NCBI RefSeq assembly: GCF_003129905.1
Contig: NZ_QFFM01000005.1
Location: forward strand, 79,802-143,801
Direction: 5' to 3'
DNA length: 64,000 bases
DNA from: Bifidobacterium callitrichidarum
GTDB taxonomy: Bacteria > Actinomycetota > Actinomycetes > Actinomycetales > Bifidobacteriaceae
The translations under genes were made by a program, and so were the position numbers. Below are positions 31,601 through 39,389 of this stretch, one piece after another; within the stretch, counting starts at the first letter, position 1; each line of letters begins with the position of its first letter. The notes beneath the pieces are model-generated. The model was not told where the DNA came from. It was given only the letters and a program-made list of their open reading frames with translations, and made no database searches.

Positions 31601-32343
31601 GCGCTCAGCGCGACGTGCTGACCGGTGGCCTCGACTGGATCAGGACCAACGATTCCAACTTCACGCTCGCTTCCTCCGATCTGCAACGGGAGCGTGACGA
31701 AGTGCGCGCCACGGCAGCCGATCCGAAATTGTTCCAAGGCAACAAGGTCAACCTGTTCAAAACCAGATTGGCGGAACTCCAGCAGCATCTTGGCGAATTG
31801 GTGGGCGCGGAACGCAAACGGGCGCTGGCGACCGTCACCACCGTGCGTGAATCCCTCACCGGCATCGACTCATACCGTGCCGCCCGAGAGGACGCTCAAC
31901 GGCAGGCTCTGCGCTTGCTGGATGATGCGGCCGTGAAGATCAAGTCTGCGAAGTACATCGCCGACATCCGGCAGACCGCGGACACCGTACGCGGCAGTCT
32001 GTACCTAGCGTTGGTCAACCAGTTGGATGCAGCCAAGGAACAGCCGGAACCGCAGGTGCTGTCTGACGTTCACGATGAACCCGGAAAGCCGGCGGAGTCT
32101 CAGGACTCGCAGAATCCGTCTGCGGGGGAGACGCTGCCCGATGTCGTTACGCCAGCCGAGCCCGGTCCCAAGCATGTCGAGGTGGTACAGGCCGAGTCGA
32201 AGCCGGTCGAGCGCACCATCCGCGTCGCGCCTCCGCGCCCCAAACCGATGCTGCGCACGGAAAACGACGTGGACGAGTTCCTCGACGAATACCGTCGCAA
32301 ACTCATGGCTGCCATCCGCGAAGGCAAACGCATTTTACTTTGA
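28603..32343 (+). CDS. brxC: BREX ATPase BrxC
   Basis: BrxC is the large P-loop ATPase of BREX, needed for both methylation and phage exclusion. This copy is 1246 aa, the usual size for the family. Walker A is GFFGSGKSH at residues 77-85, and Walker B is LIFLVDEVGQF at about 270. The middle shows the DUF499-like region, and the C-terminus ends in a proline-, glutamate- and serine-rich linker (EPGKPAESQDSQNPSAGE) before a short helical tail. It overlaps brxB by four bases (ATGA). A 119-base gap with a perfect hairpin separates it from pglX. Confidence 0.94.
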   Translation: MSDMNESRDSALQFRNIFARNIEDKIDGVIKASDDSNLIDEVNEYVLTNEIQTNLERFLDTYNDPSADYTNGVWISGFFGSGKSHLLKILSHILGDIPKPFLTAGTEPPSRIQVIDIMKAKARDAENHELEGLLDANLRIPATSLLFNIDSKAQKGSKTVLMDAFIRVFDEARGYYGANKYVAKMERDLDANGCLDEFMRQFESIAGKPWSKGRAQAAFSGPKIDKAFAAATGDEIRDILKDYQKQYNPTIADFADDVNDWLQRQDDGRRLIFLVDEVGQFIGSSTDLMLNLQTVTEELFARTNGRVWVIVTSQEDIDAVIGDRSVSQGLDFTKIKGRFAVNLKLSSADAIEVIQKRLLAKNEQGETATEELWQAYRDELDALFTFQGEGGARQFKNLKFGTQEDFIATYPFVNYQFLLFQDAMRGMSAAGFFEGQHRSVGERSLLSTISSALVEHKTDAVGGLIPFSALYDGISGTIQSSVNHRIIEAERELAPDMQKLALPLLKALLLVKQVKDFKANVRNLRILVLGRFGEDLPELERRIQDTLNMLERQNYVHRTGDEYEYLTNDEQAVESEIKNVDIEDRQIRDRLGRIVSEDILGQPLTVEYGQGRQKVKFRYGLTIDNVAQGRTYPITLHIVTPMDDIPLDAKIMRSSGERGELRVILDGDGSNFMNDLTMVERTEKYLRLHANEQGSCKHILDAKRGDLDIMKRELKATVSKALCSAVIAYNGATLDTKARESATGVITEAMHTLIGRLYTNFRLVEGLAYTERDLPAVLADASDSAPSLDGTDSVQTRLDLPAQDVYDYAAGQIHRNLVPTVRDVIAHYENEPYGWPLADTLACLCYLYGTERIRLTIDSNRIPRTDVVKYLTNQKKIESMRVEIPKRYDAAKLRELRNFTNDYLGLTADKLPGDAEDMARVIRDGLREQIRAIEQMKAANGQFEFVAALDEPLERLRTVAAKPEEWILDVFPSAGEDDNTDQLLDDKEDVIDLVRKVLKGAQRDVLTGGLDWIRTNDSNFTLASSDLQRERDEVRATAADPKLFQGNKVNLFKTRLAELQQHLGELVGAERKRALATVTTVRESLTGIDSYRAAREDAQRQALRLLDDAAVKIKSAKYIADIRQTADTVRGSLYLALVNQLDAAKEQPEPQVLSDVHDEPGKPAESQDSQNPSAGETLPDVVTPAEPGPKHVEVVQAESKPVERTIRVAPPRPKPMLRTENDVDEFLDEYRRKLMAAIREGKRILL

Positions 32344-32348
32344 GCCAG

Positions 32349-32391
32349 TTTTTGCGTGGATTTAAAATACGTTTTTAAATCCACGCAAAAA
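32349..32391. terminator. Perfect 19-bp hairpin between brxC and pglX
   Basis: TTTTTGCGTGGATTTAAAA (32349-32367) is exactly complementary to 32373-32391, with a 5-base loop, starting five bases after the brxC stop. It ends in A residues on the plus strand, so it is not a textbook terminator, though the A/T-flanked symmetric form can work in both directions. It may attenuate transcription or stabilise the brxABC mRNA. Confidence 0.6.
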
Positions 32392-32462
32392 CCGAGGACG
32401 TGCAATGAACGTATATTTCGGGTCATAGCAGACCGGAATCGAAAAACGATAAGGATGAAGGT

Positions 32463-35400
32463 ATGAACACGGGTAAGTTGCAGGCGTTTGCGGCTGGGGC
32501 GCGCGTGGAGCTGATGAAGGCGGTGCGGGCCAAGTTGGATGCGGCGATGGAACCGGATTCGGCGGCGAGCGTGGACAATCCGCGCGCGTTTGAGAAACTA
32601 CAGGATGAGATTCGTAACAATGGCGGTGGCGAGCAGGGGCGTGCCCGGACCGCGGAACGTCACGCCTACCGTTGGTTCAACCGGATTATCGCCCTGCGGT
32701 ACATGGATGCGAACGACTTCACCAGCCCGCATGTGGTGTCCGGCGAGGATGCGGACAATCCGAACGCCTTGCCGGCCATATTGTCGGCGGCCAAGCGTGG
32801 CGAATTCGACGAGGACGTGTTTGGATTAAACGTTGGCGCCAAGACCAAGCTGGTGCCCACGATCACTGCATTGTTGGACGGCAGCAAGACCAGCAACGAT
32901 CCGCAGGGTGAGGCGTATGGATTGCTGCTGCGCACATACTGCGATTACTGGCATAGGTCCCTGCCGTTCATGTTCGATGATGCAGGCGCGGCCGACGAGA
33001 TCTTGATGCCGGCCGACCTGCTCGCCTCAGATTCGGTGTTGCGCAAAGTCGCGGAAGTGATGACCGTGGCCGATTGCGTGGGCGACGAAGGGCAGGGCAA
33101 TGTCGAGATCATCGGCTGGCTGTACCAGTTCTACATTGCCGAACGCAAGGATGAGGTCATGGCCGGCTTCAAGAAGAGCAAGAAGGCCGGCGCTACCGAA
33201 ATCCCCGCTGCTACCCAGCTGTTCACCCCCGACTGGATCGTGCGGTATCTGGTCCAAAACACCGTCGGCCGCCTCTGGACCCAATCCCATCCCGAATCCC
33301 AACTTTGGAAGTCTTGGGAGTACTACATCCCAATGGCCCCCTCTGACGAGGGGGCTGTCACCGAAGGTGACTGGGGGAGAGAAGAAAAGAGTCTGAAAAT
33401 CACCACCCCGGAGGAATTGACCGTCTGTGACCCCGCCTGCGGCTCCGGCCACATGCTCACCTACGCCTTCGACCTCCTCTACGACATCTACGACGAAGCC
33501 GGATACTCCGCCAACGAAATCCCTGCTCTGATTTTGCAGCACAACCTCTTCGGCATGGAGATCGACGAACGCGCCGCCAACCTCGCCGCCTTCGCCCTGA
33601 CCATGAAGGCCCGCGGCCGTTATCGCCGTTTCTTCCGCAAGCAGGTCCAGCCCAACATCCAGCGCATCACGCCCGAATACTTCACCGAAACCGAAGTCGA
33701 AGAGCTGAACGAGATGTATGGCGTCACCTTCGACGCCGATACCTGGAACACCTACCAACATGCCGACACCTACGGCTCCCTCATCCAACCTCCAGCAGAC
33801 CTTACAGCATTAGCGGTGTCCTCGGCCCCCTCTGACGAGGGGGCTGTCAGCGAAGCTGACTGGGGGAGAGACCAAGGTTCGCTACTCTTGAGTACTGATT
33901 TACAGGAACGCTCCAAAGTCGTCCTCAGCCAAACCCGCTACCTCGCCCGCCAATACGCCGCAGTAGTCGCCAACCCGCCCTATATGGGCTCCAACAACAT
34001 GGGCAATGAGCTGAAGCGGTATGTGACGGAGCACTACAAGGACGGCAAGGCAGATCTGTTTGCTGCGTTTATCCTACGTAACCTGCGACTCATACAACCA
34101 AACGCCTTGCTTGGCATGATTACTATGCAAAGCTGGATGTTCCTCTCCTCGTTCGAGGAACTTCGAAAGAACTTGCTTGCAAAGAACTCCATAGAAACGA
34201 TGGCGCATCTCGGGGCTGGCGCGTTCGACAGCATCGGTGGTGAGGTTGTTTCCACCGCAGCATTCACGATCCATAAGGGCCAGGGCAATGGCAAAGGCAT
34301 GTACTTGCGTTTGGCTGACGTGAATGGAGATGACAATCAGTCCAACATGTGTGCCGGTGCTGTGCGGGGCGAGCATAACGATCTCATGTTCACCGTCAAC
34401 CAGCAGGATTTCGCCCAGATTCCCGGCTCGCCGATTGTGTATTGGCTGTCCGATGCCATGCGAAAGACATTCACGATGGGTAAACCATTGGAAGAAGTCG
34501 CGAAACCGCGTCAAGGTTTGGCTACGGCTGACAACAATCGCTTCATCCGTGAATGGTGGGAGGTTGCTCATTCGCGCAGTTCGTTTGATTGCAAATCACA
34601 TGAGGAAGCGGTAGCGAATGGCAAACGTTGGTTCTGTCATCTCAACGGAGGCGAGTTCCGTAAGTGGTACGGGAACCAAGAGTTCGTAGTCAACTGGGAA
34701 AGTGACGGTGCTGAAATTAGAAATTTCGGCATGGAAGATGGCAGAAGGCCGCGTTCTAGGGCGCAAAACACTGATTATTATTTCAAATCGTCTGTGTCTT
34801 GGTCGAGAATCGGTTCCGGACAGGTGGCTTTTAGATTAGTTCCACGAGGATTCCTATTCTCCGATACGGCTCCTTCCATTTTTGCAATGCCAGAAACCTT
34901 GAATGGTTTGATTGCATTTAGCAATTCTTCTGTGGCTATGGCCATGCTTGCAGCAATCGCCCCTACTTTGCACTTCGAAGTCGGTCAGATTGCCTCGTTG
35001 TCCATCATAGATGGGCTTGAAAATCTGAATGATGGTAATGTCGAGTCCTTGGTTTCAACTTCTAAAATTGATTGGGATTCCTGCGAAACCTCGTGGGGGT
35101 TCTCTGAGCTGGATATTCCGAGCGGCTTAGATAATGCTGTGCTATCCAGCGGCGTTCCTGCTTATATTGCCCGCTGTAAAACCATCGCCGAGAAACAGCG
35201 TCAGTGCGAGATCAAGAACAACGAGCTGGTTGCGGACGCCTATAACGTGCGTGACGAAGTGCCGTGCGATGTGCCGATCGAGCGTGTCTCGCTGAAGCGC
35301 AATCCGGCGTTCGCATACCCGAAGAACACGCCCGTCGAACGTGACGAACTCATGACCAAAGACATCGTCAAGGAGATTATCTCCTACGCGGTAGGCTGCA

Positions 35401-36113
35401 TGTTCGGCCGCTACTCGCTCGACAAGCCGGGGCTGATTCTCGCGTCCCAAGGCGAAACCATCGACGACTACCACGCGCAAGTCCCGAACCCCTCGTTCGA
35501 GCCGGATGCGGACAACGTCATCCCCATCACCGACGACGAATGGTTCGAGGACGACATCGTCACCCGCTTCCGCGACTTCCTGAGCGTGGCGTGTGGCGAA
35601 CAGCATCTGAACGAGAACATCGCTTACATCGAGCAGGTGCTCGGCAAGCCGCTGCGCAAGTACTTTGCCACGGATTTCTACGACGATCATGTCAGCATGT
35701 ACAAGAACCGTCCGATCTACTGGATGTACTCCAGCCGCACCGACAAGAAGGGCGCGTTCAAGGCGCTCGTCTACTTGCACCGGTACACGCCCGTTACCAC
35801 GAACACGGTCCTGAAGTACCTGCGCGAGTTCACCGCCAAGCTCAACGCACAATCCGAGGCCCTGCTCACCTCCGGCAAGCCCGCCGAAGTGCGCAAGGGT
35901 GAGAAGTTGCGCGTATCCATCAAGGAGTGCACCGACTACGAGCGCGATGTGCTCTACCCACTAGCCACCCGCAACCTCCCCATCGACCTCGATGACGGCG
36001 TCCTCGTCAACTACCTCCGCCTAGGCCCCGCCCTCCGCACCATCAAACCCATCGAAGCCAAACGCCAAACCGTCCAATCCTGGACCTGGCCCACTCACCC
36101 ATTAGAGGACTGA
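32463..36113 (+). CDS. pglX: BREX adenine-specific DNA methyltransferase PglX
   Basis: PglX is the N6-adenine methyltransferase that marks host DNA at the BREX site and sets the specificity of exclusion. This 1216-aa protein has an N-terminal helical region, SAM-binding motif I CDPACGSG at about residue 322, catalytic motif NPPYMG at about 504, and a large C-terminal target-recognition and BREX-specific region ending in RQTVQSWTWP. Two 16-residue stretches, APSDEGAVTEGDWGR (about 291) and APSDEGAVSEADWGR (about 454), are translations of two inserted 47-nt palindromic repeats; both keep the frame and flank motif I. The part from about 34700 to 35100 (target-recognition region) is less GC-rich than the rest. 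It is followed after one base by the ApeA-like gene. Confidence 0.95.
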   Translation: MNTGKLQAFAAGARVELMKAVRAKLDAAMEPDSAASVDNPRAFEKLQDEIRNNGGGEQGRARTAERHAYRWFNRIIALRYMDANDFTSPHVVSGEDADNPNALPAILSAAKRGEFDEDVFGLNVGAKTKLVPTITALLDGSKTSNDPQGEAYGLLLRTYCDYWHRSLPFMFDDAGAADEILMPADLLASDSVLRKVAEVMTVADCVGDEGQGNVEIIGWLYQFYIAERKDEVMAGFKKSKKAGATEIPAATQLFTPDWIVRYLVQNTVGRLWTQSHPESQLWKSWEYYIPMAPSDEGAVTEGDWGREEKSLKITTPEELTVCDPACGSGHMLTYAFDLLYDIYDEAGYSANEIPALILQHNLFGMEIDERAANLAAFALTMKARGRYRRFFRKQVQPNIQRITPEYFTETEVEELNEMYGVTFDADTWNTYQHADTYGSLIQPPADLTALAVSSAPSDEGAVSEADWGRDQGSLLLSTDLQERSKVVLSQTRYLARQYAAVVANPPYMGSNNMGNELKRYVTEHYKDGKADLFAAFILRNLRLIQPNALLGMITMQSWMFLSSFEELRKNLLAKNSIETMAHLGAGAFDSIGGEVVSTAAFTIHKGQGNGKGMYLRLADVNGDDNQSNMCAGAVRGEHNDLMFTVNQQDFAQIPGSPIVYWLSDAMRKTFTMGKPLEEVAKPRQGLATADNNRFIREWWEVAHSRSSFDCKSHEEAVANGKRWFCHLNGGEFRKWYGNQEFVVNWESDGAEIRNFGMEDGRRPRSRAQNTDYYFKSSVSWSRIGSGQVAFRLVPRGFLFSDTAPSIFAMPETLNGLIAFSNSSVAMAMLAAIAPTLHFEVGQIASLSIIDGLENLNDGNVESLVSTSKIDWDSCETSWGFSELDIPSGLDNAVLSSGVPAYIARCKTIAEKQRQCEIKNNELVADAYNVRDEVPCDVPIERVSLKRNPAFAYPKNTPVERDELMTKDIVKEIISYAVGCMFGRYSLDKPGLILASQGETIDDYHAQVPNPSFEPDADNVIPITDDEWFEDDIVTRFRDFLSVACGEQHLNENIAYIEQVLGKPLRKYFATDFYDDHVSMYKNRPIYWMYSSRTDKKGAFKALVYLHRYTPVTTNTVLKYLREFTAKLNAQSEALLTSGKPAEVRKGEKLRVSIKECTDYERDVLYPLATRNLPIDLDDGVLVNYLRLGPALRTIKPIEAKRQTVQSWTWPTHPLED
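33335..33381 (+). repeat. Palindromic repeat inserted in frame in pglX, copy 1
   Basis: This 47-nt element forms a GGCCCCCTC...GAGGGGGC hairpin and a GTCACCGAAGGTGAC hairpin, then TGGGGGAGAG. It belongs to the same family as the intergenic GAGGGGAG repeats. It is read as APSDEGAVTEGDWGR just before SAM motif I. Confidence 0.85.
33824..33870 (+). repeat. Palindromic repeat inserted in frame in pglX, copy 2
   Basis: Identical to copy 1 at 45 of 47 positions. The two differences (C to G and G to C) are on opposite arms of the second hairpin, GTCAGCGAAGCTGAC, so pairing is kept. It has the same orientation and reading frame as copy 1, and their starts are exactly 489 nt (163 codons) apart. Confidence 0.85.
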
Positions 36114-36114
36114 A

Positions 36115-37488
36115 ATGTCTGACGAATTGCCGCAATTGAATGAACCTTTAACTGGATACATTGTTCTGGACAATAGTCCTGAACGGGAAATACCTGCGGT
36201 TCTTCGCGATACAGGAGAACGAATTGAACTTATGATTCCGTTTAAGGATATTCGAACCATACCTGGGAATTGGTTCGTGTCCTCTTGGCTGGGCGATGAG
36301 GGAGGCCTAGTTGTCGGTTCGCAAGTTCCGGATTCCATACCGCATGAACTATTGTTTGTTTGTAATGCGCGCAGCTTTACGCTTGTGGGATGCCGCGGAT
36401 CGGGCATGACTATGTCCATGGGATTAGGTCCTGGCACTGGAACGGTCGTCCCCACATACATGGTTTGCGGCGGACGGCATAGCCATTATGCAGAGATCAA
36501 TGGTCTTAGAACACAATGCTTGGATTTAATTCGTTGGTTCGATTTACCTTCAACGTCATTAATCATGAAGCAAGATGAGGTGGGGAGATGTGACAATGTC
36601 AATGTTTGCTCTACTAAAATCCCGCCTCTTAGTGTTGATGAACGGGTAGGTTTAGTTATTCGTCCAGTTTTTGAAGTATCGGAATCAAGTAGAACCGATT
36701 CGATTATTTCACATGAGTCGGTGCTGATTGAGACGAAGATGGAACATGTAGCGAGTTGGGAAGAGCATCTGTCTATTCATCGTGCCATCAAGGACCTTAT
36801 ATCGATATCGGATTGGAATTCACGAGAATTCACTGATATGACAGCGATGCGATCAGACGACCCGAAACTGATTGTAGAGGGTAAGGTGATGCAAGATAAA
36901 TGGTCCTCTGTAGTTTCTTACTATCCTCTTGTGCAAAGAAATAATGCTGCTAATTTTCAAGATACTTTTCTTTTTTCATATCAAGATATGGGTGTCGCGG
37001 GAATTAATAAGTGGATTACCCTACGTGAGAATTGTAGGAAAGGTACGGCACTGATATCCTACCTTGCTCGAGATCATAAGCATCTGGCATTGGAAACCTT
37101 GTCTATGCTTACTGGCACTGCCCTTGAATGTGTTGGTTGGTATATAGTTCAATCCGAACATCAGGAGAATCGAATAAAAAAGCGTTCTGATAAAGAACAG
37201 CCAAAAACATATAAAGATATGTTGGATGCAGTTGCAGAGAAACTTGGTGTTGATTTCCCATTTAAAAGTAGTGATGCATGGGCAAATAGTATGAAAAATA
37301 CTTATATAAGTAGTAAACATGTTGATGCAGGCAATGTTGATTTTCAAACTATGTATCAGGCAACGATGCAAAGTTTGGTTATATTAAGAATGTGGCTAGG
37401 TGCTCAGATTGGCGTAAATATAGCTATTATGCGGCAAAGACTTTATCAAGATGGAATAGGGAAAAATATTCGGAACATGCTTGCTTAA
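36115..37488 (+). CDS. ApeA/HEPN-like putative antiphage protein
   Basis: This 457-aa gene sits inside the BREX operon, one base after pglX, and is clearly more AT-rich than its neighbours, a sign of separate acquisition. Its first 150 residues read like an ApeA N-terminal domain: GYIVLDNSPEREIPAVL, a glycine-rich strand pair, then YMVCGGRHSHYAEINGLR and LDLIRWFDL. The C-terminal part is helical and includes NSMKNTYISSKHVD, where HEPN RNases carry R-N-x4-6-H; the arginine is replaced by lysine here. ApeA proteins are single-gene abortive-infection RNases. The match is from memory of family patterns, and the active-site change leaves activity uncertain. The start lies shortly after the pglX stop without a strong ribosome binding site. 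Confidence 0.55.
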   Translation: MSDELPQLNEPLTGYIVLDNSPEREIPAVLRDTGERIELMIPFKDIRTIPGNWFVSSWLGDEGGLVVGSQVPDSIPHELLFVCNARSFTLVGCRGSGMTMSMGLGPGTGTVVPTYMVCGGRHSHYAEINGLRTQCLDLIRWFDLPSTSLIMKQDEVGRCDNVNVCSTKIPPLSVDERVGLVIRPVFEVSESSRTDSIISHESVLIETKMEHVASWEEHLSIHRAIKDLISISDWNSREFTDMTAMRSDDPKLIVEGKVMQDKWSSVVSYYPLVQRNNAANFQDTFLFSYQDMGVAGINKWITLRENCRKGTALISYLARDHKHLALETLSMLTGTALECVGWYIVQSEHQENRIKKRSDKEQPKTYKDMLDAVAEKLGVDFPFKSSDAWANSMKNTYISSKHVDAGNVDFQTMYQATMQSLVILRMWLGAQIGVNIAIMRQRLYQDGIGKNIRNMLA

Positions 37489-37518
37489 TCACTTGCATAT
37501 AGAAAGGTGGGCCGGTTA

Positions 37519-37959
37519 ATGGACTATTTGTCTGGTGAATCCAAGAACGTTGAGTATAAGGTGACGTTGCCGGATCGGAGCGTCAAGTATGTGAAGACGG
37601 CGGTGGCGTTTGCCAATGGCGAGGTGGGCGCATCATTTTCGGCATCGAGGGCCAGACGCTGAACGTGGTTGGCGTGCCGGACGATCAGGTGTTCACCATC
37701 ATGGACGCCATCGCCGACAGCTGCGAACCGCTCATCATTCCGGACATCTCCATGCGCGACATTGGCGACGGCCTTCTCCTACATGCGTCAAGCAAGCACA
37801 GGGGACGTTAGTGACCTACTGGGTGTGCAATCGCGGCGAGCAAGAGAAGTATTGTCCGAGCTGGTGACTTTAGGACTGCTGCAACGCATCGGTGCTGCGC
37901 GCTTCACTCGTTATGTACTGGTTGCCGATGCGGACGCTGTGAGCGAGAATCGGCATTAA
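37519..37959 (+). pseudogene. Remnant of an AlbA_2 (Schlafen-type) ATP-binding regulator
   Basis: AAAGGTGG precedes an ATG at 37519 that opens ESKNVEYKVTLPD...VKTAVAFANGE, the start of an AlbA_2 domain. A one-base loss near 37621 shifts the frame; in the shifted frame it continues as GRIIFGIEGQTLNVVGVPDD and IMDAIADSCEPLIIPDISM. After about 37770 the middle of the gene is missing. The sequence then resumes, in another frame, with a winged-helix end (DVSDLLGVQSRRAREVLSELVTLGLL) stopping at 37959. An intact relative would be several hundred residues longer. It lies between the ApeA-like gene and the AAA/DUF4143 gene. Confidence 0.8.
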
Positions 37960-37963
37960 AATG

Positions 37964-38060
37964 TGTCGACTATGCTTGACGCATTTGGAGAAAAGACAAT
38001 ATGGTTTCGACTATACTGGAAACTATCGGTGGATTCATCCTTATGTGTCGAGTATGATCG
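37964..38060 (+). promoter_or_regulatory. Three phased TCGACTAT motifs upstream of the AAA ATPase gene
   Basis: TGTCGACTATGCTTGA, TTTCGACTATACTGGA and TGTCGAGTATGATCGA begin their TCGA at 37966, 38007 and 38048, exactly 41 bases apart, or about four helical turns. TTGACG at about 37976 could be a promoter -35. Regular spacing on one face of DNA suggests a cooperative repressor or activator site controlling the AAA/DUF4143-pglZ-brxL segment. Confidence 0.55.
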
Positions 38061-38093
38061 AAACATGAGGATGTTGTTCCGCAAGCGTTGCAC

Positions 38094-39389
38094 ATGAAAG
38101 ACGGTGATGCCAAAGTGGTCAGAACGTTATATGCTCGTCCGCGATATCAGATGCTGCTTGAACGATACCGGGACATTGACCAAATCAAAGTGTTGCGTGG
38201 TGTGCGTCGTTGCGGAAAATCCGCAATCCTGACGATGTTCATGCGTCGCCTTATGGCTGATGGCGTTCCGGCAAAGAATATCTTTTACAAACGATTCGAT
38301 GAATTCGGCATGCCCGCTATGCAGACGGCAGATGATCTCACCAGGGAACTTTCCGATGCGATGGATGCGCGCGATCCGCAGACCATGTTCTATGTGTTCC
38401 TTGACGAGATTCAGGAAGTTTCTGGCTGGGAACACGTAGTCCGTGGACTCCATACCAAAGACGGTGTGGACGTGACGGTTACCGGGTCCAATGCCCATTT
38501 CCTTTCCTCCGATCTGGCCACGTTGCTTGCAGGACGATATATTCCAATCGACGTATTCCCGCTATCGTTCCAAGAGTATTTGGAGTTTCGCAAGGAGTCC
38601 GGTGCCGCGTATGGAAGCGTGGACGAGGCATTCTCCGCGTATCTGCGTTTCGGAGGCATGCCGGGGCTATTCTCACTGAAGGAGCAGGACGAAGACGATA
38701 TCGCCCGCGAACTTTCAGCGGTATTCGACACGGTCATTCTCAATGATGTGGCCAAGCGCCTTGGCATTCGTGACCTGCCATTGCTGGAGCGACTCGTCAC
38801 CTACCTGTTTTCCACATCCGGGAATCTCTTCTCAACTCGCAAGGTCGTCGGTGCGCTGAAAAGTGGTGGCTATCGTGTCTCGCAGGACACCATCGAAAAT
38901 TACATCGATGCGCTTGAACGCGCTTACATTCTCAACGGTCTTTGCCAGAGTGGGCTCAAGGGTAAGGAACTGCTGAACCCGTTGCGTAAGTTCTATCCGG
39001 TGGATACCGGGTTACGTAATCTGACCACTAATTTTTCCGTCGAGGATCTCGGATTTCAGTTGGAAAATGTCGTCGCCAATGAGTTGCTGCGTCGGGGTAA
39101 TCAGGTATCGATCGGTGCGGTGCCGATGGAGACTTCAGGTACATCCGAAATTGATTTTGTCGCTGTCAATCATCAGCGTCGCGCCTATTATCAGGTCACG
39201 CAAAGTCTGATTGACGAGAAGGTCTTTGAGCGAGAAATAGCCCCGCTGCGTGCGGTGGGGGATTCTTTCCCCAAGTTCATCCTCACGTACGATCATGCGC
39301 GTGGCGGCATTACTTCAGACGGCATCCATATCGTATCTGTCATGGATTGGCTGCAGATCAACGACACGGAAAGAAAGGATTTCGTATGA
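38094..39389 (+). CDS. AAA ATPase with DUF4143 domain
   Basis: This 431-aa P-loop protein has Walker A GVRRCGKSAIL at about residue 37, Walker B FYVFLDEIQEV at about 100, and sensor-like VTGSNAHFLSS. It ends in the DUF4143 domain, a nuclease-like fold (ENVVANELLRRG, TSEIDFVA), as in the common AAA_14-DUF4143 proteins. Their role is unproven; some behave like defence or toxin-antitoxin-related ATPases. I chose the ATG at 38094; a TTG at 38088 is in frame, and neither has a strong ribosome binding site. Its TGA overlaps the pglZ ATG (ATGA), so it is translationally coupled into the BREX operon. Its own upstream motif array suggests separate control. Confidence 0.88.
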   Translation: MKDGDAKVVRTLYARPRYQMLLERYRDIDQIKVLRGVRRCGKSAILTMFMRRLMADGVPAKNIFYKRFDEFGMPAMQTADDLTRELSDAMDARDPQTMFYVFLDEIQEVSGWEHVVRGLHTKDGVDVTVTGSNAHFLSSDLATLLAGRYIPIDVFPLSFQEYLEFRKESGAAYGSVDEAFSAYLRFGGMPGLFSLKEQDEDDIARELSAVFDTVILNDVAKRLGIRDLPLLERLVTYLFSTSGNLFSTRKVVGALKSGGYRVSQDTIENYIDALERAYILNGLCQSGLKGKELLNPLRKFYPVDTGLRNLTTNFSVEDLGFQLENVVANELLRRGNQVSIGAVPMETSGTSEIDFVAVNHQRRAYYQVTQSLIDEKVFEREIAPLRAVGDSFPKFILTYDHARGGITSDGIHIVSVMDWLQINDTERKDFV

